Assembly: GCA_043228905.1 (NCBI GenBank)
Contig: JBHGNT010000017.1
Location: 18,662,001 to 18,726,000 of the forward strand
Direction: 5' to 3'
Source: Azolla caroliniana
Taxonomy: Eukaryota; Polypodiophyta
DNA length: 64,000 nucleotides
Part shown: one piece after another, positions 22,900 to 34,712 of the stretch
Layout: each line of letters begins with the position of its first letter
How positions within the stretch are numbered: position 1 is the first letter of the stretch
The notes under the pieces: model-generated
The model's database searches: none
What the model was told of the DNA's origin: nothing
What the model saw: only the letters and a program-made list of their open reading frames with translations
Position numbers and translations under genes: made by a program

Positions 22900-23484
22900 C
22901 AAAGTGACAAGGGGGAAGACATCCTCAGTCAGGTCCCTAAACAGGAATATGTCTTCATTCCAATATTGCACTCAGGGCGTTGGGTGCTTTGGATGTACTC
23001 GCAACAATGTTATACCGGTGTAGGGGCCAAGAAGGTGAGGAGCCCAATAGTCTATCCGTTGAATAATCCCCCGACAATTAGCTTGAAGACATTGGGTGAT
23101 TTGGCGATACATCATGTCTCTAGTGTTGCGCCCGACCATTGCATCATCAACGATGAGCGGCATCATGTATTGCATATCCCGACCCAACCAAATGGGACAG
23201 ATTGTGGGATTTACATGATGCTTACTAGTTGGATGATGGTTGAGGAGTTCGTTCAGGGATTTGATTCGACTGATTTTGCAAGTATGGGCCAAGTATTGAA
23301 TAATGGCATTTGTTTTTGTAAGAGTTGTAGTGAATGTGTGCGTTGGTGTAGGGTAAGGAGCAATGGTTGGGATTCGAAGACATGGAGCTCCTTCGGAAAA
23401 CGTTGGCGAAATGGGCATGCCAGATTTTGGACTTTCCCATATATTAACCGTCCAAGACTATACTTCGTAACATCAAAGATATGA
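22900..23484 (+). pseudogene. Ulp1-type (C48) cysteine protease segment
   Basis: The ORF from 22966 (172 aa) ends in the C48 active-site pattern PTQPNGTDCGIYMM: Gln of the oxyanion hole, six residues, then catalytic Cys-Gly. Upstream, LHSGRWVLWMYS supplies the usual His near a Trp. The expected Asp/Asn falls at VYPLNNPP. Ulp1 proteases cleave ubiquitin-like SUMO conjugates; transposon-borne copies have unknown substrates. Upstream the reading frame is broken around 22800-22930, and the C-terminal 50 residues look frameshifted, so the copy is probably inactive. Confidence 0.7.
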
Positions 23485-23932
23485 TATCGGTGTATTACCA
23501 AGCTTTTTTATATTAGTTTTTTTGTAACAAGGCTGTAAATCTTTTTGGTACATTGGAACCAAGGCTGCCAGCCTTTTTTGTATATTGCAATCAAGGCAAC
23601 TTGAATGATCGTGGCTTGTTGTAAATGGTTAATTTTGTAATATGGCATCTATACAACCTGTGTATTCCCACTTGTATCTTGTTCTCGCCTCTTATTTGTA
23701 ACAAGGTTGTAAATCTTGTTTGTATGAAATTGTGGAACCAATAAACCTTTTTTGTAACAAGGTTGTGAATCTTTCTTGGTATGATCATGAGTTGCAACTA
23801 GGATTCCTCATATATAGAAAGCATACAGGCTAAGGAGTTTTGATTTTGTTCAGAGGATGGAGTTTTGATTTATCGGTTTTTGTATGCAATGGATTTTGTT
23901 TAGAGGATATTATTAACCAGCAACGTGGGTAA
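23485..23932. other. AT-rich spacer with repeated TTGTAACAAGGTTGTAAATC motif
   Basis: No gene. Variants of TTTGTAACAAGGCTGTAAATCTTT occur near 23520, 23695 and 23752, a dispersed short repeat inside the MULE region. Confidence 0.55.
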
Positions 23933-24567
23933 TGTTGAGAAATCGTTGCGGAAATTTAATTCACAATGAACAAACAATGCTGAAATACGAATTACAAAAA
24001 TGCCATAAAAACAAGACACACAACAGTGCATAGAGATTTACGTGGAAACCATAAAACGGGGAAAACCACGGGAACAGAACTTCACTATATAAATAGTGGA
24101 TATACACCAACGAGAAGGTTACAACACTCTGTCGAGTGTATCAGCCACGCAGGGCTCTTCGCGTCCACTGTTACAAACACAGCTATGGCACGACTCTCAC
24201 TTCTCTCTCTCACGTTCTCCAACTTTTGTTCTTACACACTATTCCTCTCAGTTTAAGTTTGCCCTAGTTACATATATACTTACGCAACTTTTCTGGCTAT
24301 TTACATACGTAACCCTCATGGGGCGCACACATAGACTATTTACAAATATGGTATAGTCTCCCGAGTTGGCTATTTACACGATTCCGATTTCGGCCTCGGC
24401 CGAGTCCCTCATCAACTTGGCTCCTCGACAGTCGGCTTTCCGAACGGCCGGATCTTCCTCCCACTGGAGGGACAGCCTCAGTCGAGTCCCTCATCAACTC
24501 GGCTCCTCGACTGTCGGCTTTCCTAACAGTCAGATCTTCCTCCCACTGGAGGGACATGTTCCCAACA
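23933..24567 (-). mobile_element. Solo LTR of a copia B/D-type element
   Basis: 635 bp, starts TGTTGAGAAATC, ends TTCCCAACA, flanked by perfect 5-bp duplications GGTAA (23928-23932 and 24568-24572). It carries the block TTACGTGGAAACC..ACGGGGAAAACCACGGGA shared with LTRs of B, C and D, in the same orientation. No internal region remains, so it is the product of LTR-LTR recombination. It splits the MULE region. Confidence 0.93.
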
Positions 24568-24904
24568 GGTAATGCCCTATTTACTTATGATCTACTATGC
24601 CATATCAGCTTACTAAGTGTGATCATGTTGAACTTCACATGCATGAAACAACTGTAGGGAGACAATGGCCTAAGAATCTACTACCTACTTTGACTCAAAA
24701 TGCCATTGCATCCTGCTTTGACTCAAAAGTATGTCTCCATTGGATGTGTCTTTCACTATAGATCCAATATGCCAGTTATCTCATTGTTACTCTTCAGTGG
24801 AACCAGAACTGATGATAATGTATATGGATTTTAGGAGCCCGACTTATTAATATGCAGGTGCCCAACTATGTGTAATAATTGTGCTGCAACGATCATACTA
24901 ACGA

Positions 24905-25310
24905 TCATTTTCACACCATAATCACTCACATTGGATTGATTCACTAAGGTCACTAAGATTCACTAAGAGCTGAACTCATTCACTTCATTCATTGGCATAA
25001 TCACTCGCATTGATTTCATTCACCTCAATCATTGCCATTCTTGCTGAAATCATTCACTACGAGCTCGCATTCTCGATCATTCACTAAGATTTGAAATCAT
25101 TCACTTTATTCATTGGCATAACTGCTTGCATTGATTTCATTCACCTCAATCATTGCCATTCTCGCTGAGATCATTCACTAAGAGCTGAAATCATTCACTT
25201 CATTCATTGCCATAATCGCTCACACTGAATTCATTCACCTCAATCACTGGCATTCTCAATCACATTTTATTCAATCACTTCAATCACCATAGTAATCGAC
25301 CACAACCATC
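24905..25310. repeat. Degenerate ~100-bp minisatellite of TCATTCACTT/CATTGGCATA motifs
   Basis: Repeating blocks of AATCATTCACTTCATTCATTGGCATAATC and TTCATTCACCTCAATCATTGCCATTC alternate 3-4 times, imperfectly. There is no coding potential. Confidence 0.8.
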
Positions 25311-25344
25311 TATTGAGAGCACATTGCATCATGGTGTCTTTGCC

Positions 25345-27568
25345 ATGTTAGAAGATGAATTGGAGGATATGTCATGGTCGTCCAACACATCATTTGTATC
25401 TGAGGACGAATTGGAGATGCCAAATGAGTCATCAGATTGTGATCATGAGGATGAGGTGGTGGATCCCTTCATGTATTGTTCCCCCTAGGTATCTTTCATT
25501 CTCAAGAGGTACGTATGATTTGATGGTTAAAGATTTATTGGGACAAGTTAAGGTAACATTAGAAGCATTACGTGATGTCGCAAGGGGTGCACCTCTCAAT
25601 CTCCATGCATGAAGGCGCATAAAGAGTCGTCTCATACTCAGAAATGAGGGTGCAATCTACCGTAAGGCATCACCTAATCTTCAAGTAATATACGTCGAGA
25701 AATGGAGGGAGGTAGTGTTAACGTCACATGGTAACGCATCCCATCACACATTTTCAAAGACTCTTAAAGAGTTAAAGCAGGGTTACGCGACTGATGTACA
25801 TGATTATGGCATTGCACCAGAGTACGTAAAAGCACTCATTAGAAGTTGTGGTTGCCGAAGGATATCGAAGGTCAACCCAAACAACATGTTGGGAGTGAGC
25901 ATGGACAAATATAAGAACACCCTACCCATAGAAGTGATCAAGGTAGAAAACCACCAGTTAGATGATGCACTCATAGATTTGCAAACCAAGTTTTACACAC
26001 GCTTAAGGAAAGGAGTCAACGTGGGTATGTGTGTGACTAGGTATAGTTGTCATCGTGCTTAGACATCTCGACTTATGTCTAATTCCACTCAAAGACATAG
26101 GTGCACACCCCGGTGTGGGTGTACATTCCATGTGGACGTTAGAATGAATGACGGGGTTGACAACGAGACACTGACCATTTCAATATATGGACCTCACATT
26201 GTGGTCATGTACTAGGTAGTAAGTCGGATGTGTACCATTTGCCAACACACCCCAATGTCATAAGTTGTTGCAAAGGTTACCTATTTGATGTTGGGTATGC
26301 AAGGCATGTGGCACGAATGAGCATGCGTAAGGAAGCATATCATACGTCCAAGGTTAGTCCATTAGAGCTTGTTAGCTATAGGTTCTTTATGATACCAAAG
26401 GAGGTCCATAACATGGAAAATAGGTTAAAAATCGAGAGTGCCATGTCAGAGGTTGATTGGTCTTTGATGATGCAAGATGCTTATGCACTCCAAGATCTTG
26501 GGAAAGTGGCTCATGTTCAACCCTACCTGCTTGGTGAACCAGGATCTCCCGCCAGACAACCATTTATCTTGATACTTCAAGATCAATGGATGTTGGAAAT
26601 GTGTGAGCGGTTGACCCTAAATAACTCTTGGGCAACCAACTGGACATTTCAAACAAACCATTTCGGGCTACCATTATATGCAGTTGTTTCCCCCAACGCC
26701 ATGGGAATTGGGATGCCCTTATGGTACATGCTTTGTAGTTATGATAAGGGGTCAAACCATGAGCAAGTCGCATTAGAAACTTGCTTGAGAGTCATATTCG
26801 CAAGGATGCCCACGGTGAGGCCAAATGCGAGAGTGATTGATAAATGTTGGGCATCATATAATGCCATAGCTAATGTGGTTGCAACAGACCGTCAATCTTG
26901 GATTATTGTAAATGGGTAACGGTTGCAAACACATTGTTGACTTTTGTTGTGTTAGTTTCACGCCAAAAAATCATGGGTGGACAACTTGTTGCCAAAAGTA
27001 AGTGCAACTCAATGATGGTGTTTGGCAATATATAGGAGGATGGTGTGGTTTGACATGTGTGTGGAGGAAACTCTGGCCCAAGTTTGGTAGCATGTTCAAC
27101 TACGGACATGTTGACACTACCAATATTGTGGAAAGACATTGGCAGTTTATCAAGTATACTACCTTGAGAGGAAGAATAAACAAATAAATACTGACCTTGT
27201 CCATGTCTTAATCGGGGATACTGAAACTGGCACTTGCATTGGAGGAATGATCATAGAGTGGTACAACCAACGTCAAGAAATATGTGAGAGTGGCCGATTT
27301 GCACCATGTGCAATTTTGTTGGGATCAAAGGTCCAGACTTAAAGAGGCCAAGAGAATATTGGCAAGGCATGTCAACGATATTTCCACAATGCATATTGTG
27401 GACAAGGCTCGATATTTTAGAATCTTGAGCATAATGACTCCCACTCTATGGTATAACGTCTCACTCCAATGCACATATTGTGATTGCCAAGAACTTGCGA
27501 GTAAATGTAAGCACATGCCACATTTATGTGGCTCGTTGCCTTTTATAGATCACGCGACCCAAATGTGA
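25345..27568 (+). pseudogene. MURA-like MULE transposase with SWIM zinc finger, broken
   Basis: Pieces in order: 25345-25612 acidic N-terminal part (LEDMSWSSNTSFV in frame); 25640-26062 (KWREVVLTSHGNASHHTF, then LDDALIDLQTKFYTRL); 26230-26919 the MULE catalytic region, with NWTFQTNHFGLPLY where active relatives have a D-x-T-F..TN motif and VIDKCWASYNAI for the second Asp; 27284-27568 the SWIM finger CTYCDCQELASKCKHMPHL (C-x-C-x-n-C-x-H). Stops and frameshifts separate them. The first catalytic Asp reads Asn, consistent with a G-to-A change. Transposase of this class cuts and pastes the element; this copy is inactive. Confidence 0.75.
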
Positions 27569-28058
27569 ATGGACCATAATACAAAAATAGAAGTGGAGAC
27601 AAAGGTACAAACCCACAACATCAGAGATGGAATCATTGAAGTCCAAATCCAAACGGTCGAGGAAGCACTTCAATTGCTCAAGCAAGGGTTAGGAACCTTC
27701 GACCGTGCAACTATTTTGGAATGTATACAAACATTGGAAGATATGATTGAGAAGGTGTATTGCGTTGGTGCACCAAAATCACCCAATGAAGAAGATGGCA
27801 TATCAATAAGTTGCAACCAACAAATTGGTGCCAAAAGAAGCGCAACAATAGACATCTCGCAAGAACTTATTGGCAACTCCCCAAACACTTCCAAATCCCA
27901 CCCGGAAAACTACAAAGAGGTGCAAGTCGGGCTGGCGATTGCCAATATGTGACCATGAGAAGGTTCGGTGTTTGTGTTGCGATGGCTTGACCTTGACTTC
28001 AAGGGACTCGATTGTTACACGTTGTAAAAATTGTGGTTGCATTTTGCCGTCATCTTGA
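27569..28058 (+). pseudogene. MULE C-terminal ORFs ending in a zinc ribbon
   Basis: The ORF 27569-27952 directly abuts the SWIM ORF in the same frame after one TGA at 27566-27568, and is Gln/Glu-rich with a likely helical segment. In another frame (to 28058) is CDHEKVRCLCCDGLTLTS followed by TRCKNCGC, two C-x2-C knuckles 16 residues apart like a zinc ribbon. A +1 shift near 27930 would join them. I know no named function. Confidence 0.4.
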
Positions 28059-28267
28059 CATGAGCTATAATCTTAATATGTAATGTGTATTCATATTTCA
28101 TTTTAGGGTTTTTGGCTTGGATTATTCCCATTGTCGACATTTGACGTTTTAATCTTTTATAGAAGACTTATTATTTGAAACTTTAAGGTGATTTGTTATT
28201 TAGAGCTTGGACATAGAAGTTTGTGTGATTTTTAAGTTTTAAGTTTTAGGTTTTGAGCAATTGGAAG

Positions 28268-28519
28268 CATAGTATGGAGCATACATACCATTAGTGCATT
28301 CACATTCGCGAACATTCTTATCATTTGAGTATGAAAAACACCCTCGAAGTATGGTAAATACTAAATACCATGCTTTTGCACTCATTATTTATTATAAGGT
28401 AATTTTTTTTAGGGTAAGAAAGTTAAGGTAAAAAGTGTAAAAAAAACACAAGAATGTTTTAATAACATACACATTCGTTTGAATGTTTGGGCTAACGAAC
28501 GCGAATATTGCGTACTATG
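28268..28519. mobile_element. hAT-type MITE 1
   Basis: 252 bp, begins CATAGTATGG and ends GCGTACTATG, flanked by a perfect 8-bp duplication ATTGGAAG (28260-28267 and 28520-28527). Its right end AACGCGAATATTGCGTACTATG closely resembles the right end of the full hAT transposon at 61070. No ORF. Interior shared with MITE 2 (GAAAGTTAAGGTAAAAA). Confidence 0.9.
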
Positions 28520-28621
28520 ATTGGAAGTTTAGGTTTTTTTTGAGTAATTTTATGCATCATTTTCATGGCAAATATTTGTTGTACACTTACAGTTTTTTGG
28601 AGTTTTTGATGTTTGTTTCTA

Positions 28622-28905
28622 AGTCGGGCTCCTGCCCTAGGTTATTCGGGCTCCTAGTAACAGAGCTTGTCAGACAATGGGGCTCCTGGTAACAGAGGCT
28701 GCTAGATAGTAGGGTTCCTTTTAATAGAGTCGGGCTCCTGGTTACAGAGACTGTCAGACAACAGGGCTCCTTTTGACAGAGTCGGGCTCCTGGTAACAGA
28801 GGCTGCCAGACAATAGGGCTCCTTTTGACAGAGTCAGGCTCCTGGTTACAGAAACTGTCAAACAACGGGGCTCCTTGTGACAGAGTTGGGCTCCTGATGA
28901 CAGAC
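28622..28905. repeat. ~62-bp minisatellite upstream of the O-fucosyltransferase gene
   Basis: About four to five degenerate units of TCGGGCTCCTGGTAACAGAG.CTGTCAGACAA.GGGCTCCTTTTGACAGAG. It lies 320-600 bp 5' of the gene start. Confidence 0.88.
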
Positions 28906-29037
28906 GTTGTCAGCGTTTTATCCACATCGGACGGTGGAGATCGCATGCCCCATCAGGTAGCAACCTGCAACCGTCCGCGCCGCGATTCCCGCAGGCACTT
29001 GCCCTCTTTAATTTTTGGTAAGTAGTTAAAGACACGA

Positions 29038-29160
29038 GCGTGTATGTATGTATGTGTGTGTCCGACATCTGTGTGTATGTTTGTATGTTATGTTATGTAT
29101 GTTAAGAGCTTCTGTATGTAGTTAGTTAATCAGAACATGATGATGATGATGATGATGATG
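29038..29160. repeat. (TATG/TG)n and (ATG)n microsatellites in the 5' flank
   Basis: TATGTATGTATGTGTGTGTG near 29041-29060, TATGTTATGTTATG near 29085, and eight ATG units near 29137-29160, all within 190 bp upstream of the O-fucosyltransferase ATG, probably promoter or 5' UTR. Confidence 0.85.
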
Positions 29161-29228
29161 ACAGTATTCAGAAAGAGAAAAGTGAGGAATTTTGTAGAAG
29201 AGATCCAAGTGAGATATCTAGCACAACC

Positions 29229-32200
29229 ATGCGAGCTGGCTTCAGCACTCATCATCACCAACACAGGCGATGGTGGCCTTACCTCTATCTCTGTCTCGCA
29301 GCTATGGCAGTTCTCTATGCCATCTCAGCTAGCTTCTATTCCTTCTTCACAATCCCTTCTTCTTCTACCCCTGCCAGGGAAGAAGAGGAACCCAAATGCC
29401 CTCATCCCTCTTCCAAGCTTCCAAAGGGAGAAAGATACATGCTTTATGCTCCTCACAGTGGATTTAGCAACCAAGTGGGTGAACTAAAGAATGCTCTTCT
29501 CGTCTCGGCTTTGCTTGATCGAACCCTCGTGTTGCCCCCTGTTTTCGATCATCATGCTGTTGCCCTCGGAAGCTGTCCAAAATTTAGAGTCAATGATGCA
29601 TCAGAGATGCGATCCATGGCTTGGAATCACATTTCGGAGCTCATCCGTGATGGCAGGTGCGCTTCTATCTTTTTAAACGCTTTCTTTTGGTTGATTGGGT
29701 ACCCCCTCTTTCTGCATTCTTATCACATCTTGCTATGTAGATGGTGGATGTGTCTATGGCCTAGCTATTTTTTGTGGCATTCTTTCTTAATCGGGACACT
29801 CTCGCATTGTGATTATAGTAAATTGAAGGCACATTGCCTCGAAATCTCTCTAATCTCTTGCTCTCACCCCATGTTCACATGATCCACATGTTGAGATTAT
29901 GCTCTAGGCTTCACTAAATAGCTGGACCCAAGTCACAAAGTGTACTTAGTCATCTAGTTCTCAGGTGACTCTCACACTATGCCTGCACAAACTGATGCCC
30001 AACTTTAAATGTCCCATGCCTGGGGTAAGGATTCTGTTACCTCATCATCTTGTTCCTAGTCTCCATCTTCTTGTAGTCTGTTACTTGTGATGAAGATCAC
30101 CATCTGAGGTGGGCATGGGATGTGCAAGATGGTAACGTTGCTGCCTGGTCAGGTATGTAGTATAAATGGAAGGTATATGCATACTGTGTGGGAAGCTATT
30201 CATGATTCTCACTTCTCACAAAGGACGGAGAGGAAGGATGTGAAAGGGCATCCCTAAGCCAATCGAACATCGGAACGTCATTGAAAAACTTGTTACACAG
30301 GAGATTCCATGATACAATATATGGCTGTTTTCTGCGAGAAATAGGTCACCGTCTATTTTCATTGTTGATTTTTGCAATTTCTTAACAATTTGTTCTTCCC
30401 TTGACCTTTTTGGCAGGTTTTTAATCCATTTTTGTCTCCTTAAAAAATTATATATATAAAAATTATAAGCGTACAATTATTTACAAATTCATAGATCCAA
30501 CTCCATCATAATCTCCGCGTTAACTTCTCCTGCTATGTTTTAGCATTCTTTTTATTGTCCTCGTTTTCATTGGACATTTTTTACCACATCACCTTTCTCT
30601 AGTATGATATGTTAGAATATGTGCATCTTCTTAATTGCATTTCATACTTTACTACTAGATGACACTGCTTGACATTCTTGTTTACACCAGACAACCTTAC
30701 CCAACTAAGCTTCATCTGTGTGGTCTACTCTACCTCTACCTGTTTATTTCCCGAGTGCCCTCGTCGTAACATCTATTCATGCTTATGTTACCATCCCTCA
30801 CATAATAGTAGAGGTAATTTCACTTTTCTCTTCTCAATGACTGCTTTCATTGAGTCGGTGCTTCAAATGAGCAAAAGAGATGTAGGTTGGTTTTATCAGC
30901 CCCCCAACCTGAAGACTGGCATTTTTGTGTTGTTGCTGGAATTGTTCCATTGATGAGCAGTGATAACATAAATTTGATCAAAGCTCATCCAAGTGTGCCT
31001 CACGAAGTTTGATGGCATATTTTGATGGATAGAGGCATTAATATGTGAACTTTCCAAATTTTGCAAGTGGATCATTTTCTAGGTTCATTACATCCGGGTG
31101 TCAAGGATGAGGCTGAAGGTGAGGAACTTATGATCTACCAGGAAGCTCAGGATTATTCCTATGATGATGTTGAGAAAGGGATGAGAGGCCTCTAGAGAGC
31201 AGAAGACAAAATTCCTATTTTTCAGAGGAGAAGAGATTAAAGAATAATCTATCAAGAAGACAGAGGATCTATGGTTGACATTCTCAGTCAGTTCTTTACT
31301 GCTTGGAGAGATATGAGACGATTGGGACACTAGTCAAGCAAATTGTTATCAAAGTGTCGATGCATCATGAATACGATGGTAAAGCAATTTTTGATGTGGC
31401 TTTTGGCTGGAAATGAGCTGCTCGTTCTTCTGTGTTTTTTGTGATTTAGGACTTTTAAGCATGATATGTCTTACTAAAATAACAGAGCTGTAAACTGTTT
31501 TCTTTGCAAGTGTCTAGGTACACAAGGTAACTTAGATATTTATATGCAAGGAAAGTTATTGATGGGTAGAGATCCTTGAAATCAGCCAAAACAACTATGT
31601 AGTCTGGGCAAGTATGGGCAAATCTAAATTTTATTATGAATGTACCATGCATGCAGGTATGTTGCTATTGCTGATATCATTGATCTCTCTAAAGTGCGAC
31701 CTCTCTTTAAAACAATAGATCTCCGTATCTTCTCTTCTCTTTGGTGTGGAGTTGATATATTGTCAGCTTGTTCAGGGCCTGTGTGCCGAAGGATGGTAGC
31801 GTATGGTTCAAGTTTGGGAACACTGGAAAGTTGTGGATCTTTACTCTCGAAACCAGGAAAATCTCATGGAGGTTGTGTATATCCTGTTGATGATGATTGT
31901 AGAACAACTGTATGGGTGCATGGAATAGACATGTCAAATAAATCTCAACAAAGTGGAACATTGCAATGGACCAATTCCGCATTTTCAAATAATGAAAGCT
32001 TAAATGGCAAGAAAAAAAAGAAAACGTACCAAAGAGTCTTCAAAAATATTGTAGATGCTCTTGGCGATGGTTCAGAAGCAGCAAAATATCCAGTGCTGTC
32101 CTTCGGAAGTTTGTTCTCGTCTGAGTATAAAGGTACTCAGCTCCATCTTGACATCCAATCAAGTCAAGATCCAAAAATCCGAACTCTAGTTGAAGCAACA

Positions 32201-32761
32201 GCATTTCTTCCGTTTACCCCTCCTATTGTGAATACAGGCAAGTGGTATTCAAAGGAGAAAATTCGGAGGCCTTTTTTCTGTGCCCAACTGAGGTTGCTTG
32301 ATGGTCAGTTCAAGAATCATTGGAGTAAAACGTTCTCAAGCCTAGAATCTCAACTAAAGTTTGCGCAGGAACAGCGAGGTTCATCTGAAGTGTTACCTTT
32401 ATTTGTTATGACTGATTTAGCACGCTCCAATTGGACAAATACTTATTTGGGTGAATTGGATATGCAAAGGTCGGCTTATGAAGTGCATGTTCTTGAAGAA
32501 GGAAATGCTCTCATTCAGAAGGCTGCAAAGGAACTGGCTAGGCATGATTATGGAATTCGATCTGGGTTTCTTCCAGATGATGAAAGCACCATAATAGAAG
32601 ATCAGAAACATTCCACTGTAAGAGCTTCTGCTCCCGATATCTTGCTTTATATCGAGGAGGTCATATGTAGCTGTGCCACACTTGGTTTTTCAGGTACATC
32701 AGGCTCCACACTCTCCGAAAACATTTTGTTGCTACGGGAAGCAAATACCTGCAATGGATAG
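29229..32761 (+). CDS. O-fucosyltransferase-family protein (two exons, 510 aa)
   Basis: Exon 1 is 29229-29656 (GCAG|GTGCGC), exon 2 is 31657-32761 (ATGCAG|GTATG), joined in phase 2 to give GRYVAIADI. Residues ~15-40 form one hydrophobic span after a short His/Arg-rich N-terminus: a signal anchor, so a type II Golgi protein. A Pro/Glu-rich stem follows, then HSGFSNQVGELKNALL with LDRTLVLPPVFDHHAVALGSCPKF, the nucleotide-sugar-side motif of the plant GDP-fucose protein O-fucosyltransferase family. Near the C-terminus are FFCAQLRLLDGQFKNHW, LFVMTDL and CSCATLGFSGTSGST, also family hallmarks. Length is normal. Known family members move fucose to protein or cell-wall acceptors; the acceptor here cannot be told. 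No lesion is seen. The 2-kb intron has no clear element. Confidence 0.92.
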
Positions 32762-34620
32762 ATTTCCATAGAAACCCATTGGGAAGAAGAATCTCACAAG
32801 GAAAAGTATCACATAATCCTTGTAAACAGAGTAATGCAGATTAGATTACTCTGTTTAATGATCATTGTTTGAAAGGTTGTTTAAGGCTCTGGATTAGAAG
32901 TGCTGAAAATATACTTAAGATGTTGCCTTTGTCTGGTCTTTCATGTCCTCCCAAATTTGTTGATATTGCATCAATTGAACACCCCTCACAATGTAATAAC
33001 CACTCACTTCTCGTTGTGTAAAGTGTGGGTTAAATTTCATAAGCTTATCATAGATTATGCCTGTCCATCGTGCCATCATTTAAACAGCCCATTAGGATAA
33101 ATTGTGTTTATTTTTTCTGGAAAATGTTAGAACTCTTGGAAAATATATTTTTCAGAGGTAATTGGAAGCCATTGACGACTCGTAATGCCTCCAAATGAAT
33201 GAATCTTTGACATTGTCAATCTCTGAGGACTCCTAGTGCCACTGAATGAAGCATTCAGAATCAGGAGTCTGACAACATCAGTCAGAACTAATTTTCGTCT
33301 TCTGTACTCTTAATCATTTAATGGAAATCAAGTCATCTACCATGCCTTTTTGTCTTTTGAGAATCCTCGACTTTGTGGTTGCAACCATGATAGAACAAAT
33401 GTCCTCTAGTGGAGAGCCGTTACGAGGAACTCCTCTTGCATCAAGCCATTCCAATGGAAATGTATTTGGTTCAAGTGAGACCAATATTGTGGGTTCCATG
33501 AGAGAGTGCGTATTCTCTAGTGGAGGTACTTTACATTGAGCTTCTCTTATGTTGAATCATTGTGAGGGATGTAGTAAGGGGCAAATAGATAAATGATTTG
33601 AGTAGTGTTCAATGCATAGCCTGCTTTGGCCTTCACGAGAAAATGAGCAATCTCTAGTGAAGAGCCTTTGTGATGACATCTCCTTGTGTCAAGCATGAGA
33701 TAGCAATTTCGCGAGCTTACCTCATGTTGAGCCTTTGTAGTGTGAGTAAACTAACAACTAGTTTGTAGATTAAGCACTGAAATTTGGAAGTTTACAGAAA
33801 TTTATGGATAGATTTGTTTGTCTAAAAGGAAGGCGATGCTTATAAAGATCCACAATTACAAATACGAGGGTAGTCATGACTTAGACATATTAATGGCATA
33901 TGCTAGGATTGAACATCAATAAGGTCACGTGTAACATGATATCCTCACTCCCCACAAGAAGCATACCTCTCCCCCTCCAAAGAGAGATAAAGACAAATAC
34001 CAAGGCAAAGACGGGGGGAGCACTTGTAATCCCCAAAAGAGAAGCACAAAAATGTGGCTTAAGCCTTATTTTGTCATGGTTTAGATGTTGTTCTCTCTTT
34101 TCTGAAGTTTACAAACCTATTTTTATCGTGTATAGTGCTTTGATCTCTTATTTCGGTGCGTTTGTTTTACTTATGGCTTCACAAAAGTGAAATTTGCCAT
34201 TTATTGGCCACCTGAGACTTGTACATCGATTTCTCTTCAAAAAATATTTGCTTGACTAATTGAACTAAAACTTGTTATTGCTATGATTATTTTCTTCTCA
34301 CATTGATTAAGCTTCTCATTAGAGAGAGAACTTCTATTTACGTGTTCATTGTTGACAGTCAATTCTTCTTTTCTCTTGTAGTCTTCCTCTTTTCTTCACA
34401 GTCAATGACAATCGACTTCTTCCATGTTAAATTTATCTAGTCACACTAAGATTACAATTATCAACAATTTCAACACATATGAGCTAATTCTTCCACTAAT
34501 GGATTGTGACACACAAGAAACAAAGAGGCAATATTTATGAATAGCCCTCACTTTGATACCATGTAAAAATTTAGAAAACTATCATGCAACATAGAAGATG
34601 TCTCTGAGTGAGTAAGAGAA
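32762..34620. other. Intergenic, no gene
   Basis: Downstream of the O-fucosyltransferase gene. AT-rich; around 33390-33700 a loosely repeated motif (CTAGTGGAGAGCC, CTCTAGTGGAGG, CTCTAGTGAAGAGCC) with GAGCTTCTCTTATGTTGA / GAGCTTACCTCATGTTGA suggests an old tandem duplication. No protein recognised. Confidence 0.5.
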
Positions 34621-34621
34621 A

Positions 34622-34712
34622 GAGCCTAGATGGTGGTAACTTAGTTGGTAAGGTTGTCTCATGGAGACTAGAAGGTCATGCATTCAACCCCTACATTCCA
34701 TAATGGGATCTA
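34622..34712 (+). mobile_element. tRNA-derived SINE-like head
   Basis: TGGTAACTTAGTTGGTAAGG resembles a pol III A box and AGGTCATGCATTCAACCCC resembles a B box (GGTTCRANNCC) about 40 bp downstream, the spacing of tRNA-derived SINEs. It does not fold as a full tRNA with a sensible anticodon arm. The tail after 34712 is A-rich. Confidence 0.5.

Larger units (their letters stand above)
21440..28058 (+). mobile_element. Mutator-like (MULE) region with Ulp1-type protease segment, decayed
   Basis: One plus-strand cluster: a zinc-finger-like ORF (21440-21970), a Ulp1-type cysteine-protease segment (about 22900-23484), then a MURA-like transposase with SWIM finger (about 25345-27568). Known: plant MULE lineages (Kaonashi/KI elements in rice and Arabidopsis, CUMULE in melon) carry a Ulp1-like gene beside mudrA. 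The arrangement here fits that class. Interrupted by a solo LTR at 23933-24567. Long terminal inverted repeats were not found by eye, so both limits are approximate, and two adjacent elements are possible. Confidence 0.65.

Noticed and set aside
25715-26062. Independent host gene
   Set aside because: Its text and position match the N-terminal part of the MULE transposase that continues at 26230.
29137-29487. ORF starting with eight Met
   Set aside because: It starts in an (ATG)n microsatellite and overlaps the O-fucosyltransferase exon in another frame.
29657-31656. Extra exons in the O-fucosyltransferase intron
   Set aside because: Exon 1 and exon 2 already join seamlessly within a conserved family motif (GRYVAIADI); no coding text fits between.
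34622-34712. Functional tRNA gene
   Set aside because: No proper acceptor stem or anticodon arm; SINE head is a better reading.
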